From Anthostomella pinea (taxonomy: Eukaryota > Ascomycota > Sordariomycetes > Xylariales > Xylariaceae), in the NCBI GenBank assembly GCA_963556695.1, contig CAUWAG010000019.1:1178001-1242000 (forward strand): a stretch of DNA of 64,000 nucleotides, in the 5' to 3' direction. Both the position numbers and the translations under genes were made by a program. Numbering within the stretch: the stretch's first letter is position 1; every line of letters begins with the position of its first letter. Below are positions 12,633 through 23,693 of this stretch, piece after piece. The notes under the pieces were generated by a model. It was given only the letters and a program-made list of their open reading frames with translations, had not been told where the DNA came from and did not search any database.

Positions 12633-13201
12633 GCCCGGACGACCAAAGGCTTGCCCGACATGAAGAGTGTCGGCGTATCTGCCGTTCATTTTGGCTTCGT
12701 TGGACACTAAACTGCAGCGACTTTCCATCATGACCCACCAGGGGGCTCACTGGTATTCATCGTTGGGGGCCGACACTCATATCGGGATCAAGATGTAGCT
12801 GAAAGCGACCTTTCCTGACCTATCATTCCGTGCAAGAATGATCTCAGCGTTTGGTATCCTTTTCAACTGTTTCCTCGTTTACGGTATATCAGATAAACCA
12901 TAAGTTCCTACTTGAGAGACGAAGTCATTCGAACGGGCACGAATTACCGAACCCCAAGCAAGCTACCTAGGTAGAGAGATACATAGTTAGGCCAGGCAAA
13001 CAACACGTTCTCAATCCATACATTACCATATCATGTCACATAAGGTGGCCGTAAGCCACGGGCAGTTTACCATACAAAATACACAATGGTGAGGAAAACT
13101 CTATTCATTTTGTATGTTGCGCGAAAATCCATGTCCATATCCATATTACCCTTAGCAAAGTACATAGTCCACCTCAAAGCAAATCCAGCTCGGTCCCGCC
13201 A
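12633..13201. other. Intergenic, convergent
   Basis: AT-richer sequence between two convergent genes. No coding region was seen. Confidence 0.55.
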
Positions 13202-13978
13202 TTAAAAGACACAAATGAGAGAAAGCGCGTCCCAAAGAAGGGTCGAGTTCTTCGCTTCCTCGGGGGGGAAGATGTGGAAGACGGGCAGGTCCTTCGAAAG
13301 CGTACGGAACAAGACGGCAGCTTTCTCATTGTCTCCGGCAGGCGACTCGTCTTCACTCTCGCTCTCGCTCTCGTCCTCGTCCTCGTCCTCGTCCTCACTC
13401 TCATCCTCACTCTCATCCTCGCTCGAGCTCTCCCTGACCTCTTCGCGGGGCCCAGCGGTGGTACTCTGCACCGGTACAGCACTCTTGGCTGCACCGGTGG
13501 TTTCACTCGGAGCGCTGGCCTCGGGTACGACCTCGGTGCGCTGTGCAAAGTAATTGCGAACCTCGTCTTCCAGCGACAGGCCCTGGTCACCACACCGAGT
13601 AGGGATCGCGGTATCCATCTCAGCGATGGGGCACTCGCCGAGGACGAACCGAGTCGTGAGATGGTTGGCCGTCCTATGTTCTCGGACGAATCTGGTCTTG
13701 GCAGGGTCCTCCACCTCGCATGCGTCGGACTCGCCGATCCGCGTTTCGCAGGAGAAAGGCAACTGGACAATAACGATGGTAGGCGTCTTGTGAGCACACG
13801 GTTTCGTCCAGGGTGCGGCGGGGTGTGGTTGGCGGGCGGGTTGACAGGAGACGGAGGGCTCCGGCGTCCGACATCCGCAGGTGTGGTAGAAGTATGTGGC
13901 CTGGCAGAATCCAACGCTCTGGCTGTTGATGGGCTCATCCTGGGCGGGAGAAGTGGAAGGGGCTGGTGATGTCGACAT
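13202..13978 (-). CDS. Unknown protein with Cys-rich N-terminus and acidic Ser/Glu/Asp tract
   Basis: Single exon of 258 aa, using the ATG at 13978 (MSTSPAPSTSPAQ). The frame stays open upstream to 14551, but that part is low in conserved-looking sequence and lies in an AT-rich leader. Residues 20-110 hold several Cys and His residues (FCQATYFYHTCGC, PCAHKTP, FSCETR), suggesting a small metal-binding or disulphide region. Residues of about 185-215 are a run of Ser-Glu-Asp repeats encoded by CTCGTC/CTCACT repeats. A short hydrophobic conserved-looking block (LPVFHIFPPEE) follows at the C-terminus. I do not recognise the family. Confidence 0.6.
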   Translation of the reverse strand: MSTSPAPSTSPAQDEPINSQSVGFCQATYFYHTCGCRTPEPSVSCQPARQPHPAAPWTKPCAHKTPTIVIVQLPFSCETRIGESDACEVEDPAKTRFVREHRTANHLTTRFVLGECPIAEMDTAIPTRCGDQGLSLEDEVRNYFAQRTEVVPEASAPSETTGAAKSAVPVQSTTAGPREEVRESSSEDESEDESEDEDEDEDESESESEDESPAGDNEKAAVLFRTLSKDLPVFHIFPPEEAKNSTLLWDALSLICVF

Positions 13979-15118
13979 TCTGAGTTTTGCTACGACGTGG
14001 TGATTGGCAAGCCGGCTTTCGTAACGTTCGAGAGTAAATGGGAATGTGGCGTGGAGCTGTGATGAATCGAAGCAGAGAATAAAAAATAAGCAGAAAATAC
14101 GAAAACAAGCTAGCTGTTGTAGGTATGAAATTAGCGAAAGTGAGGTTTTTTTCTGAGTGTGCACAGAGTCTCCTTGGGTCCTCCCCGGGGCGGGCTGAGA
14201 TGCGGTTTTATGTCCGGGCTCACCCTTGTCATGCGGCTGTCTTGGAGGCAAATGGTTGCCCGAGATTCCTCTTTGTGGGAAACGTTCTAGCCGCTGGACA
14301 ACAATATGTTGGCCTTTGACAAGAGTTCTGCAGCGTCTTTGCCTTGTCGGGTAGACAGCCTCCGCCTTGCCGCCCCTTTGTATGAGCAGGCTTCGAGCCT
14401 CCGACGCGATATATATATAGGTGCAAAGAAGAGATCTAAGCGAGTATACGGCGACCAAGGAAGAATAAGGAAAGGCAAAGAAAGGGGCCAACTGAAGGCT
14501 GGGCCGCAAGGATGTTTTAGGGAGCTGTCCTCTGAAGCAGCAGGAAGCCACAGCACCCCGTACTTGGATTCGACCTGGCCAGAATTATAGTCTCAGTCCC
14601 AGGTTCTCTGTTGGGAAATTGACTGGGTCCTCCGCCTCTATACCTACCTACCTGTTAGGTGCCAAGCGTCTTCACCAATACGTCCAGAGCAAGGTAGAGA
14701 GGCAGGCGAACACGGCGTCTCTTTCACAGATTCCACATCTGCGGTTGCCTTTTACCACCTTCCCAGGCTCAGAACTAAAAACGCATCAAGAAAGACTGCC
14801 ACCGTCGTCGAACTCAGCCAAGGGTCTTGCACGAGGAGGTAAATCTAAATGTTGGCGCATCTGAGGCCACCCTGCTGAGGACTGCACATGACACGAGCAC
14901 CTCTGGCCTGCTTGGCCCCTTGAGTGAGTCTTGGTGAGGTATCTGTAAAATGAATTATACCCGCTACATAGACCTACAGGGTAACTTTCGCCGCTATACG
15001 ACGAATACGCGGATCAAGTGCGACCGCCCTCGGAAACCCCTCCTCTGCCACCCGTCACCAGCATCGCATGACTTGACCACCATAGTAGAACTATGAAAGT
15101 CGCTAACCCGGAACGGAT
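13979..15118. other. Intergenic
   Basis: Upstream region of the acidic-tract gene and downstream region of the Cys/His-repeat gene. No supported gene. Confidence 0.55.
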
Positions 15119-16839
15119 TCACAAACGCCAGGCGTCAGAGGGGATGGGGCGGACGTGTCGATATGGTCGACTTGAGTGTTGCTGACAATCGTCGTCGTGG
15201 TGGTGCTGGTCCATCCGTTCGTAAAGATGCCCTCTATCCCTTCGCTCGCGCTCAGCTTTGTCGCGTCGGTGTTGTAGTTCCTCCTCCCGCTCGCGCTCAA
15301 GCTCACGTCGTTGTCTGTCTTCTTCTTCTTCTTCTTCTTCTTCTTCTTCTTCTTCTTCTTCTTCTTCTTCTTCTTCTTCTTGTCTTTGCCGATGACTCTC
15401 GAGGGCTTCGTGTTCTGCTTGCCGGCGCGCGGTTTGCTCTGCTTCTTGGTGTCTCTGCTGTTGCTGCTGCCATAGCCGCAAGCTTTCCACCTGCAGCGAA
15501 TCGATTGCTTCTTGAAACTCTGATATTACTTCTAAACGGTTCTGGTCCCGGTAGTCCAAAAGGTGCGTCTCGCATAGGTCATTGGGATGATTGCGAAGTT
15601 CCAGCCGAGGCTCCAAACATCCGCTCTCCCCGCAGGCATGGCCAAGCACATCGCAGTAACCTCCTGCGGTGTTTGCCTCCTCTGAGCAGTCTTCTGCTTT
15701 ACATTCGTGCTCGACACAGAAGCTGGCACCCTCGCTGGCCAGTGGGCGGAAACATGCCCTACTCATGCAGGAATGCCGGTGACAGTATGCATCACTCTTC
15801 TGACTGGCGGCAAGGCAGTGTTGGGCCTTGCACTGGTGATGGTCGCAATAGTGTGCTTCAGAGCTGCTTAGATTGCTCACAGAGCTGAGACAATCCTCAT
15901 GCTGACAGGTGTCTAGGAACAGGCCATCGTCAGCAAAGGATTGACGCACATGGGAGAGAGGCGCAATGTAGACGTACGATCAGGGCAGAAGTTGGATGCA
16001 CTGCTCTTTGACTTGTTGCAGTCGAATATGCGGCACCTGTGGCCCATACAGTATATCACCCTGCCTTGTACGAAGCTTTCGCAGTCCAATCTCTGGCAGC
16101 GGTCATCTATGCCAGTGTCAACCTTTGAAGCTGTTGGTGCTCATTGAGGTACTGTACTCACGCGTGTCGCAGAAGTCGCCAGGCTGCTGGTCCGCAGCCA
16201 CCGACCTGAAGCGCCCACAGCCGGGTACTGGACAGTCGACGTGCTGACGACACCTCCGAGTATAGAAGCACGCGTTCTTACAGTCGGATATTTCGCAACT
16301 ATGCTGACTGCAGAGGCGGTCGCGGCCATGCGGGCGGTTGCTGCACTGGGCGACTGCGCACAGCAGGTGGTTTGCACAAACCGGACGCCCGGGGATGCTC
16401 TGCCCAGGGCAGCAGGGTACCGCACATCGATCTATGACTGGGTCAGTAACCGGCCAACGGCAATGAAGATGGTATCGTACGTGTCTCACAGAGCCAAGGT
16501 CGCCGGGCCAAGTCACTGCTCTCGCATTGGTTTGGGCAGCCCATAGACGCGCATTTCCTGTCTATGTCGCAAACACGTTAGGGCCAGCCATTCCCAGTAT
16601 CTCAGTTCAGAGGCAAACTCACGATATCGACACAGCTGGTTCTCGGGGTCTTTGGAGTACCTGCAGAACGAAGCTTCCGCGGTGGGGGCTCGGCAGGTGT
16701 CTAAGGCGTCCAGTCAGCAAAGGTTCGAAGCGGGTATGATGAACCGTGGGAGCGGCATACGATCTGTACAGTAGGCCAAGTACTCCCGGGCACCTCCTGG
16801 GTGAGCCTTGTAGCCGTGCTTGTTGGAACATTGGGGCAA
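15119..16839 (-). CDS. Cys/His-repeat protein with poly-Glu coiled-coil tail (5' end unresolved)
   Basis: Six exons are supported on the minus strand: 16761-16839, 16623-16700, 16481-16561, 16162-16431, 15978-16106 and 15119-15912. Together they encode about 476 residues. The protein is an array of modules of the form C-x3/4-C-x(8-12)-[FYL]C-x2-H-x1/2-C, for example YCDHHQC, YCHRHSC, FCVEHEC and LCSQHSC. This suggests serial zinc binding or a disulphide-rich scaffold. The modules end at about 140 residues into the last exon. A Gln/Arg/Glu-rich coiled coil follows, with a run of about 21 Glu, then a His/Asp-rich tail. All five introns are phase 1 and split the His codon of the C-x2-H motif. 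An open frame at about 16920-17130 (with RTTKDAHNLIDLSDRLAAA) is probably an earlier exon, but its splice junctions are unclear. Family not recognised; function unknown. Confidence 0.7.
15318..15381. repeat. (TTC)n microsatellite encoding poly-Glu
   Basis: About 21 uninterrupted TTC units. On the minus strand they read GAA, giving the poly-Glu segment of the Cys/His-repeat protein. Length polymorphism here would change the protein without shifting frame. Confidence 0.95.
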
Positions 16840-17202
16840 CTGGCAGTATCAACTCCCTTTGGGTTCAGGAGTGGGCCATGTCCTGTCGGCTCGTCGGGAT
16901 GGTGCCATATCGGGAACCGACTGAGCGGAAGGGTGGTCGAGTATTGTCCAGTGGTTGTATTGATGGCCTTGGTGCGGCGAGAGACGATGTCCAGGGCCGG
17001 CACGGTAGAGTGGAATATCGGCCTGCAAATCTGGGCGACTAGAGGACTATTTGTGCTGGCTGCTGCTAGACGATCCGACAAGTCGATGAGGTTGTGCGCG
17101 TCTTTAGTTGTGCGGAAGTAGAGTGCTGCTCTGCTGCTATGACCTCGAGGCTGGCTTTGACGCTTCCATCAGCCTCTACGCCTCTATGACTTCCTCGTCC
17201 CT

Positions 17203-17241
17203 CCATTCTCCATTCTCCATTCTCCATTCTCCATTCTCCAT
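17203..17241. repeat. 7-bp tandem repeat CCATTCT
   Basis: Five perfect CCATTCT units (17203-17237) plus a partial copy. It lies just upstream of the probable first exons of the Cys/His-repeat gene, on the side of its promoter or leader. Confidence 0.85.
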
Positions 17242-19075
17242 CCTCCAGGTTTCCCATTGTTCGAAACCGGCATTGGGCTCGCAAGGCAGTGCTGGTATGT
17301 TCCACGGCCGGCCGTCTGCACATGGGAGGGCGAGTTTGGGGGCTATGCCCTCCCTTTTGCCCGATTACCAAGAGCAGCCTTGCACACACCCCCTCCAAGC
17401 TTTTTCCAAATGCCCGGCCACTGGCTAGTCGAGTCACAAGCTGCCAGCATTGAACTCCAGCTGGAAGAAGCCGTCAAATTGTAGCTGTCTGTGTATCTCT
17501 GCGTATTGTCCTTTTGTCCTCGTCACGTTGATAATGATGCGTTGGGCTACCCAAGAGACGACCTGAAGGTGCGAATGCGACCTTACGACTGCACGTGGCT
17601 TTTCGGTGAGCTCTGCTGGGGAAGACGAATGGCCGCCACCAAGGGAGACGTCCAACGCGCGGGGGTTCCAGCGAAAATCCCACTTCACAGCAGCCTTAAC
17701 TTATAACGTCGTACAACCTGCTGACCCCGAACTTCCATTTCCGTCTTGGCCCGTGTAGCTTTTCGGTCAGCCTGTGTTTGTTCGTTTGCCTCGAGCTGCT
17801 TTACTCCATGGACGCGTTAATCTGTATTCATCATAAGCCACACTTACACAAACGGTCCGGTATGATGCTAAGCAGTTACGCAGAAGAGCAAGGCAGATTC
17901 CGGGACGAGGCGGGTGGGATGGCGAAGCGCGAAGGCCTAAATCGTGACCATGTAGCTCAAATGCTGGGGACATCCGTCTTGGTGAACAACTCGGATGGTT
18001 CAATGTTGCTCGCATTACCAGTATGACAGCAATGCCCCTGCCGTTAGCAGTCCATCTGTTGATCACTGTTCGTGGTATCCGCCCCGCGTACACTGAAGAG
18101 ATAGGATGGCTTGGCTGCTCACATGACATGGCACAACCTTGCAAAAGGCCTCACTGATACATCACACACCCGTAAGTGCTGGGCTCAGCCTCACCCGACT
18201 CGGAGACGACATCTTCCCCATACACTCGTGAGTTGTGCAGAAGCCTCCGGGCTCCGGGGTAGAGCAGCGGAACTGTCAGTCGTCAGTCCAACCATGGTCG
18301 CATCGACACCTAGGGCCTTGGCAGCACGGCTTTGTCGACAATCTCGCCGTGGATAATACGAACACCTGTCTTTGGGGAATTGTTATTGACAGATGAACTG
18401 CTCATCACTTGTTATTAAACAATTCCCTCATAACCTACCAGCCTGCCTGGTAAACTCCCGTCTCTCTCGCGATTTGTCACATGCACGTGTTGAACTTCAT
18501 GGGAAAGGAAACTAGGTACCTTATGGTGGAGACCTGCCTTGCAGGTGACAGATCGGGACGTGCTCGTCGTTCATCATGACGTGGTGACGCACAGGGACTC
18601 GGGAGGAGGACCGCCTGGACGCCCTACCCCGGCCTTGGAACAGAACCGGAGGAAGGAAGGTTCTGCTGCGGGGAGGAGACGGGAGGTGTCACATGACAAG
18701 GACCCCGCGGGTCCCACTTATGTAGCTTGGAAGTACACACAGTGTCCGGAGGATCTGACGGATCCATCCTGGACTTAGCTAGAAGAACAACGGAACACAC
18801 AATCATGACATGAGCCTGACAGGAGGGTTCTTCGCTCATGACGTCAAGAGCCTCCTCGTAGAAACCAGTTAGGTAGAGGTAGACTTCGGGGTAAGACTGC
18901 AAAAACAGACACTCGTCTCACCACAACATCCCATCAAACATCAAATCAAGCTCCAACCAAAGCAACAACCTGCTCAACCACACACCAGAACACCAGAACA
19001 CCAGAACACCAGAACACCAGAACACCAGAACACCAGAACACCAGAAGCTCTCCTCCCACACAACCAACCGCAGAC
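17242..19075. other. Intergenic
   Basis: Long gap with only short, poorly coding-like open frames on both strands. No supported gene. It ends in the leader repeat listed separately. Confidence 0.5.
18983..19046. repeat. 8-bp tandem repeat CACCAGAA, eight copies
   Basis: Eight perfect head-to-tail units ending 29 bases before the start codon at 19076, probably within the 5' untranslated leader of that gene. Confidence 0.95.
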
Positions 19076-19379
19076 ATGCCTCGAGACGGAAGTGGTCGCT
19101 CACACAACGCCCCAGAGCTCACCGGCGAGACCGATCATGACATCATCCACGGCGCCGGCAACGAGCCCAAGGTGCGTCGGCGGGCCTGTTGTTCGTCCAG
19201 CACCATCGACTGACGTGATGAAAATCTAGGACGACCATGTAGCACGCGCCGACAAGACGGCACCCATGCCCGAGCCCGAGAAAGGACTGGCATTGGAAGG
19301 CGTGCCGGCCACCGCAGGACAGAGCCAAGGCCTGGCTGAGGGACCAGACCGAGGTCAAGGCGGAAGAGGGAACAAGTAA
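19076..19379 (+). CDS. Small hydrophilic, Gly/Glu/Pro-rich protein
   Basis: Two exons, 19076-19171 and 19230-19379, separated by a 58-nt intron (GTGCGT donor, CTGACG branch-like site, CTAG acceptor), giving 81 aa. The product starts MPRDGSGRSHNAPE and is almost devoid of hydrophobic residues, so it is probably disordered. Small proteins opening MPRDGSG are familiar from filamentous fungi, but I cannot assign a function. The adjacent eight-copy leader repeat is unusual. Confidence 0.65.
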
Positions 19380-19501
19380 CGCCATATTTAAAGACGTTGA
19401 AGAGGATGTTAAAATGTTGGGCACTCGATTATTGTCATATCTAGATATTATCGCCCCAAACTCTCATCATCAGATCTCAACATCGGTGATCACATCAGTC
19501 T

Positions 19502-20913
19502 TCACATCAAAAGTGTGTTCTTGTTAGCCCCATCTGGCAGTGCAGCCCTCAGTATGAGCCCAGGGTGGACCCGGCCCTCGACACCATCGTTCCAGCCGGC
19601 CTGATACGGCAGCTGATTGATGGTAAAGTAGATGTAGCCATCGAACCCCACGTTGGCGCTGTCCGGCCAGATAATCCGGGGGTCCCGCACGTACGGACTT
19701 GTCGAGTGCGTCGTGTAGCTGAGAGAGAGACTGTCAGCATCCTACTACCGGTCGTGAGATGGGGAACGGTATCGCCTACTTGTAGATGTAGATAGCATTC
19801 TGCTCGGGCATCAGCATGTAAACGTTACCCAGGTTGTCGCCAGAAAACCCGTTGGCATTCCCACCACGCTCGCCGAGCTTCTTCACATTGTCGAATGCGA
19901 CTTTATCCGCGAGGGGATCCGTGGAGGGGTTGACGCGCAAGTACTTGGTCTCGATGGAATAGAGAAAGTCTGTGGTAAGCGCCGAATAGTACATAACCTG
20001 GGTCGCATCAGTTACACATCGTACACGCAAGCCGCCGTCAGGTGTGCCATACCTCGCCATATTGGTCCAGCTCGGCACCGTCGAGACCTTCCGGCTGGAA
20101 ACCGAGGGGGTGTCCCTTTTGACGTAGGTAAAACGGCAACCCCTGGTAGCTCGGCACAGCTTCGAAGACGGCCTGGGTACTCGGGTGTTGATTCAGCTGT
20201 CTCCAGCTCTCCCCCGTGCCGAGGTCAATCATGATGAACCCCGTCCGCCCTTCATTGGAGCTATCCACAATGTAGGCAATGCCGCCTCCCGACTCGGTAG
20301 CATTGGGCCGGAGGTCAAACCGCAAGTCATTCATGTAAGAGTCTGGGAAGTGCACTGTCGGTGGCAGGGTGTACGTCTTGCTGATGGTGTTGTCATCCAG
20401 GTTGATGGCAATCAGCTTGGGCCCTCCCGGAGCAGCGTACGGCATGCTAACCCTCTCCGATTCGTTGATGGTCGGGCGCCCGGTGTCGAGGACCCAGAGC
20501 GTGTCGTCGGGCGTGACATAGAGAGCCTGCACACTGATGAAATGGGTTTGGTCGTTGCTTCCAAAGGTAACGCCATCGCTGATGTTATAAAGACCACCAG
20601 GCGGTGTGTTGAGGTCCAGGTTCGGGTACGCTGCCTCGGCCGTATCGTTGATGACCTCTCCGAGCGTGTATGCGTAGGTTCCTCGCGTGTAGCAAGTGAA
20701 GACTCGGCCCGTTCTCGAGACGGCCAGTCCGATGGGCCATTGATCGTAGAAATAGTGGTATTCTTCCACGGGCGGCCCATACGTTCCTGTGTCGAAGCGC
20801 ACATTTCGTGGACCAGCTGTTGCAAACGTGCTGTTGAGATCAACAGGGAAGTTGGTTTGCGCCGTGCTACCCAAGCTGAGGCAACCAGCCACGAGGAGCA
20901 GATGAGACCGCAT
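19502..20913 (-). CDS. Secreted major royal jelly protein/yellow-family protein
   Basis: Exons complement 20053-20913, 19780-19997 and 19502-19718 (phases 0 and 2), giving 431 aa. A signal peptide MRSHLLLVAGCLSLGSTA is followed by the MRJP beta-propeller (PF03022-type). Blades include GRVFTCYTRG, LWVLDTGRP, AYIVDSSNEGRTGFIMIDL, and the C-terminal NVYMLMPEQNAIYIYN joined to RIIWPDSANVGFDGYIYF. Extracellular and of uncertain function in fungi; some family members bind small amines or have lactonase-like propellers. The tail after the last blade (RAALPDGANKNTLLM) is short. The gene looks intact. Confidence 0.88.
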
Positions 20914-22897
20914 TTTTGATACCGAGGGGATCTCAGGTCAGCTGCAGGAGAATCAAAATGAAGCTTTTCACATCTCATGGACTCACAGGCAGCGGCGCTT
21001 CACATTATATACATACCTACACGGCGTTCAAGTGCCGAGCATTCCCGCGGTACGGACCAGCTGGCGTGAGCCAGTGAGCCAGTGGCCCGAGACATACATG
21101 ACCGATCTCATGGCAAGGCGTGGTACCTGCATGAATATGAGCTCATGAATCTTGGGGTAATGATGCCTAGACTACCTCCTAGAGTAGAGGCGGTGCGGGG
21201 AAAAGAAGTCTTCGTGTTATGTTTTAGGGAGCACGCGTAGATTTGTTGAGTGCGTGCATGTGACGAACCTCCCTATTCCCTGAGCATTTTCCACTCATCT
21301 CAAAGGCGAGGTAAATAGAGCGTTATTCGATGCATGCTACTCTGGACCTCGGACACACATGACCGGCATGGGCGTCGGCCGATTCGAGAGCTCTCTTCAC
21401 CATTCACGAGCAGGTGCTGGTTGTTCTCCTGCTTGTAAGGCAGCTAGCCCATATAGGGCACTCCTGAACGCCGTCGAGGAAGGGCGGGCAATCGAAACTT
21501 CCGTAGCCCTTCACCACGCTCATCTCCTGGACTTCCCGGGACCAGCACGGGAGGCAATAACACGCCTCACGTCGATGACGGCCGTCTACTGTAGTCTTTT
21601 CGACCCATATGTACCTACTCCACAACGATTGCGGCATCGCCTTGTGACAGTCTGGTATGTCTTGTGACAGGCTGGTTCGTCTTTTCCGTACATGTCGTTT
21701 CCGCCACCCTCGAGTGAAGGTTTCATGTATCTCTTTGCAGTGTCCCCATCACTGGCGAGCCGGCGGGCATGCGTCTCATGACTCTCATTGGCCGACATAT
21801 CCAAGGGATATATCGGCATAAACATCTTACGAAGTAGTTCGGCGTTCTGAAGAGAAGCAAAGCGCCAGTGCGCCCGGGTTGGTCAACCCTTGCTGGAGCT
21901 TCTTAGCCCGGATATTCGGAGAGGATGGTGGAACATTCGATAGCTCTCGATATCTCGAGCAAGCACCTAGCTCTAATTCCCGCGGGTCGTATCCGCGGGC
22001 ACCGTACCCTGCGTTGATAGACGACAGATACCTCGACGGTGTCTCTTTCAAGGGATGGTTGACATAGGAGTTCACGATTTGGGCCGAGACTGCACCGAGA
22101 CGTCACGGCATGGCTGAACTCGACTCTGCACAGAACGACGAAGGGTCGCGCCGGCGCATGAGTAGCTGTTGAACGCAACCTGCTTGAGCCAAATACTCCC
22201 AACAACACGGGCCGTGTTTCCCTCTGTAGCGACTTGTCTGTCCACGGTCTCGTTGCCCCGGGTGCTGTGAAGCATACAGTCACTTCTAAGAACGCCGCAG
22301 CGCAGTGGTGCACCTCGCCCTCGTCCCCGAACCGCATCCAGATCCCCCATAGTTTGGCCACGAAGCGATCGCTCTCTGCCAGCTCGGGGATGATGTGTGT
22401 CGTCAGCGATATCCGCGTAAAGCTCGTAGAATAGAGTCTGTGTCTCGAGGGCATGCTTGACCAGAGTCGTCATCGGATCCTGGGGACGGCATTAAAAGTT
22501 CTTTATGAAGGAACTCATCCATAGGGAAGGAAACCCCTCTTTTGAGAACTCTGATCTGCATCATTATTAATAGACTCTTCTACCTGGAGGACTGAGGCAA
22601 AAAGTTCGCACCATTGGTGTACGTCAGCATATCTACCTAGGCATATACCTCCTAACGTGGTGTTGTTTCTTGCCAGCGCATGGGAGCAGACACACGTATA
22701 AGCCGAAGACCCAAACTCTGTAAGTGAGATCCAGATTCTACTGACTCCTACATCAAATCACAGAACACACCAAAACACATTATCGACTCGACGACCCTAC
22801 ATTTGACCACGTATACTCTCGCAAGTCCCGGCGCCAACTATACCAACCATCGCTTACAGCATCCCTGCGACCCATCAACATCATCACCGCCATCATC
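20914..22897. other. Intergenic, with a possible decayed coding remnant
   Basis: Upstream region of the MRJP-like gene. On the minus strand near 22260-22460 two overlapping frames read protein-like (ALETQTLFYELYADIA, then IIPELAESDRFVAKLWGIW). This suggests a frameshifted relic. No family was recognised. Confidence 0.35.
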
Positions 22898-23065
22898 ATG
22901 AAATCCACTGCACTTATCAACGCCCTCGCCATCGGGATATCGTTCTCCGGCTCCGCCCTAGGCGCCGTCGCCGCCACCGACGACGACGACGACGACGGAG
23001 GGGTAATGCGGCGCGAGCAATCGTATGAAGATTGTGTCAAAACAATGGATGAAAGAGAATCCTGA
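22898..23065 (+). CDS. Small putative secreted peptide with Asp6 tract
   Basis: A 55-residue open frame: a hydrophobic N-terminus (MKSTALINALAIGISFSGSA) fits a signal peptide with cleavage near ALGA, followed by VAATDDDDDDGG and a short charged tail with one Cys. The tail contains GTAATG, which could be a splice donor, so the true C-terminus may differ. It could be a small secreted protein or a chance frame. Confidence 0.35.
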   Translation: MKSTALINALAIGISFSGSALGAVAATDDDDDDGGVMRREQSYEDCVKTMDERES

Positions 23066-23693
23066 GGATAAGTATCATTGTCCGAGTAGGTGCTTTGAGT
23101 TAAGCCACGGGGATGATTCAGAGTAGAGGCAGAATCTAAATTAGCCAGGTATCCTGCGCAGCTGGACTGTGTTGCAATAGGCGAGGCGGCGTCACCTGGG
23201 AGGCTCGTTATACACATGTATAGAGTTAATATGACAGCTTAACACAACATGTAACCTCAGATGAGCACATGAGAAGTGGCCGCAGTTCGTACGTAGGATT
23301 CGGCCGGCAGGCGGACGGACAGACAGCCAGCATGATCTTACTGCACTTGACACGATTACCAAGCCGGCGTATCGGACTTCGGGGTTCAACAACCCTCCAC
23401 CTCAAGGCAACTAGACCTTCTAACCCGTAGTGTTGCTTGCTAATCAGAAACTAATTGTACATTGATTCTCGCCGTGTGTGCCCCTTACCCTGGCGTTGCG
23501 CCATATGACCCCCGCATTGTCATAGGTAGCCGGCATCGTAGCAGTCGTATTATAAACCAGACCGTGCCACATGCCCTGTATAAAGCAAGGTCATGCCCGT
23601 TTGAGGAAGAGGGAAGATTCTTGGGAGCATCTCGATGTCCACGATACTGCACTTGCTACTGATATCCAAGTTGAACCAGCTCTCTGACGAACC
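23066..23693. other. Intergenic
   Basis: Promoter region of the GST gene. Nothing else was seen. Confidence 0.5.

Noticed and set aside
13979..14551. N-terminal extension of the acidic-tract protein from the ATG at 14551
   Set aside because: The extra 191 residues lack conserved-looking sequence and span an AT-rich leader; the ATG at 13978 gives a more compact protein. It cannot be fully excluded.
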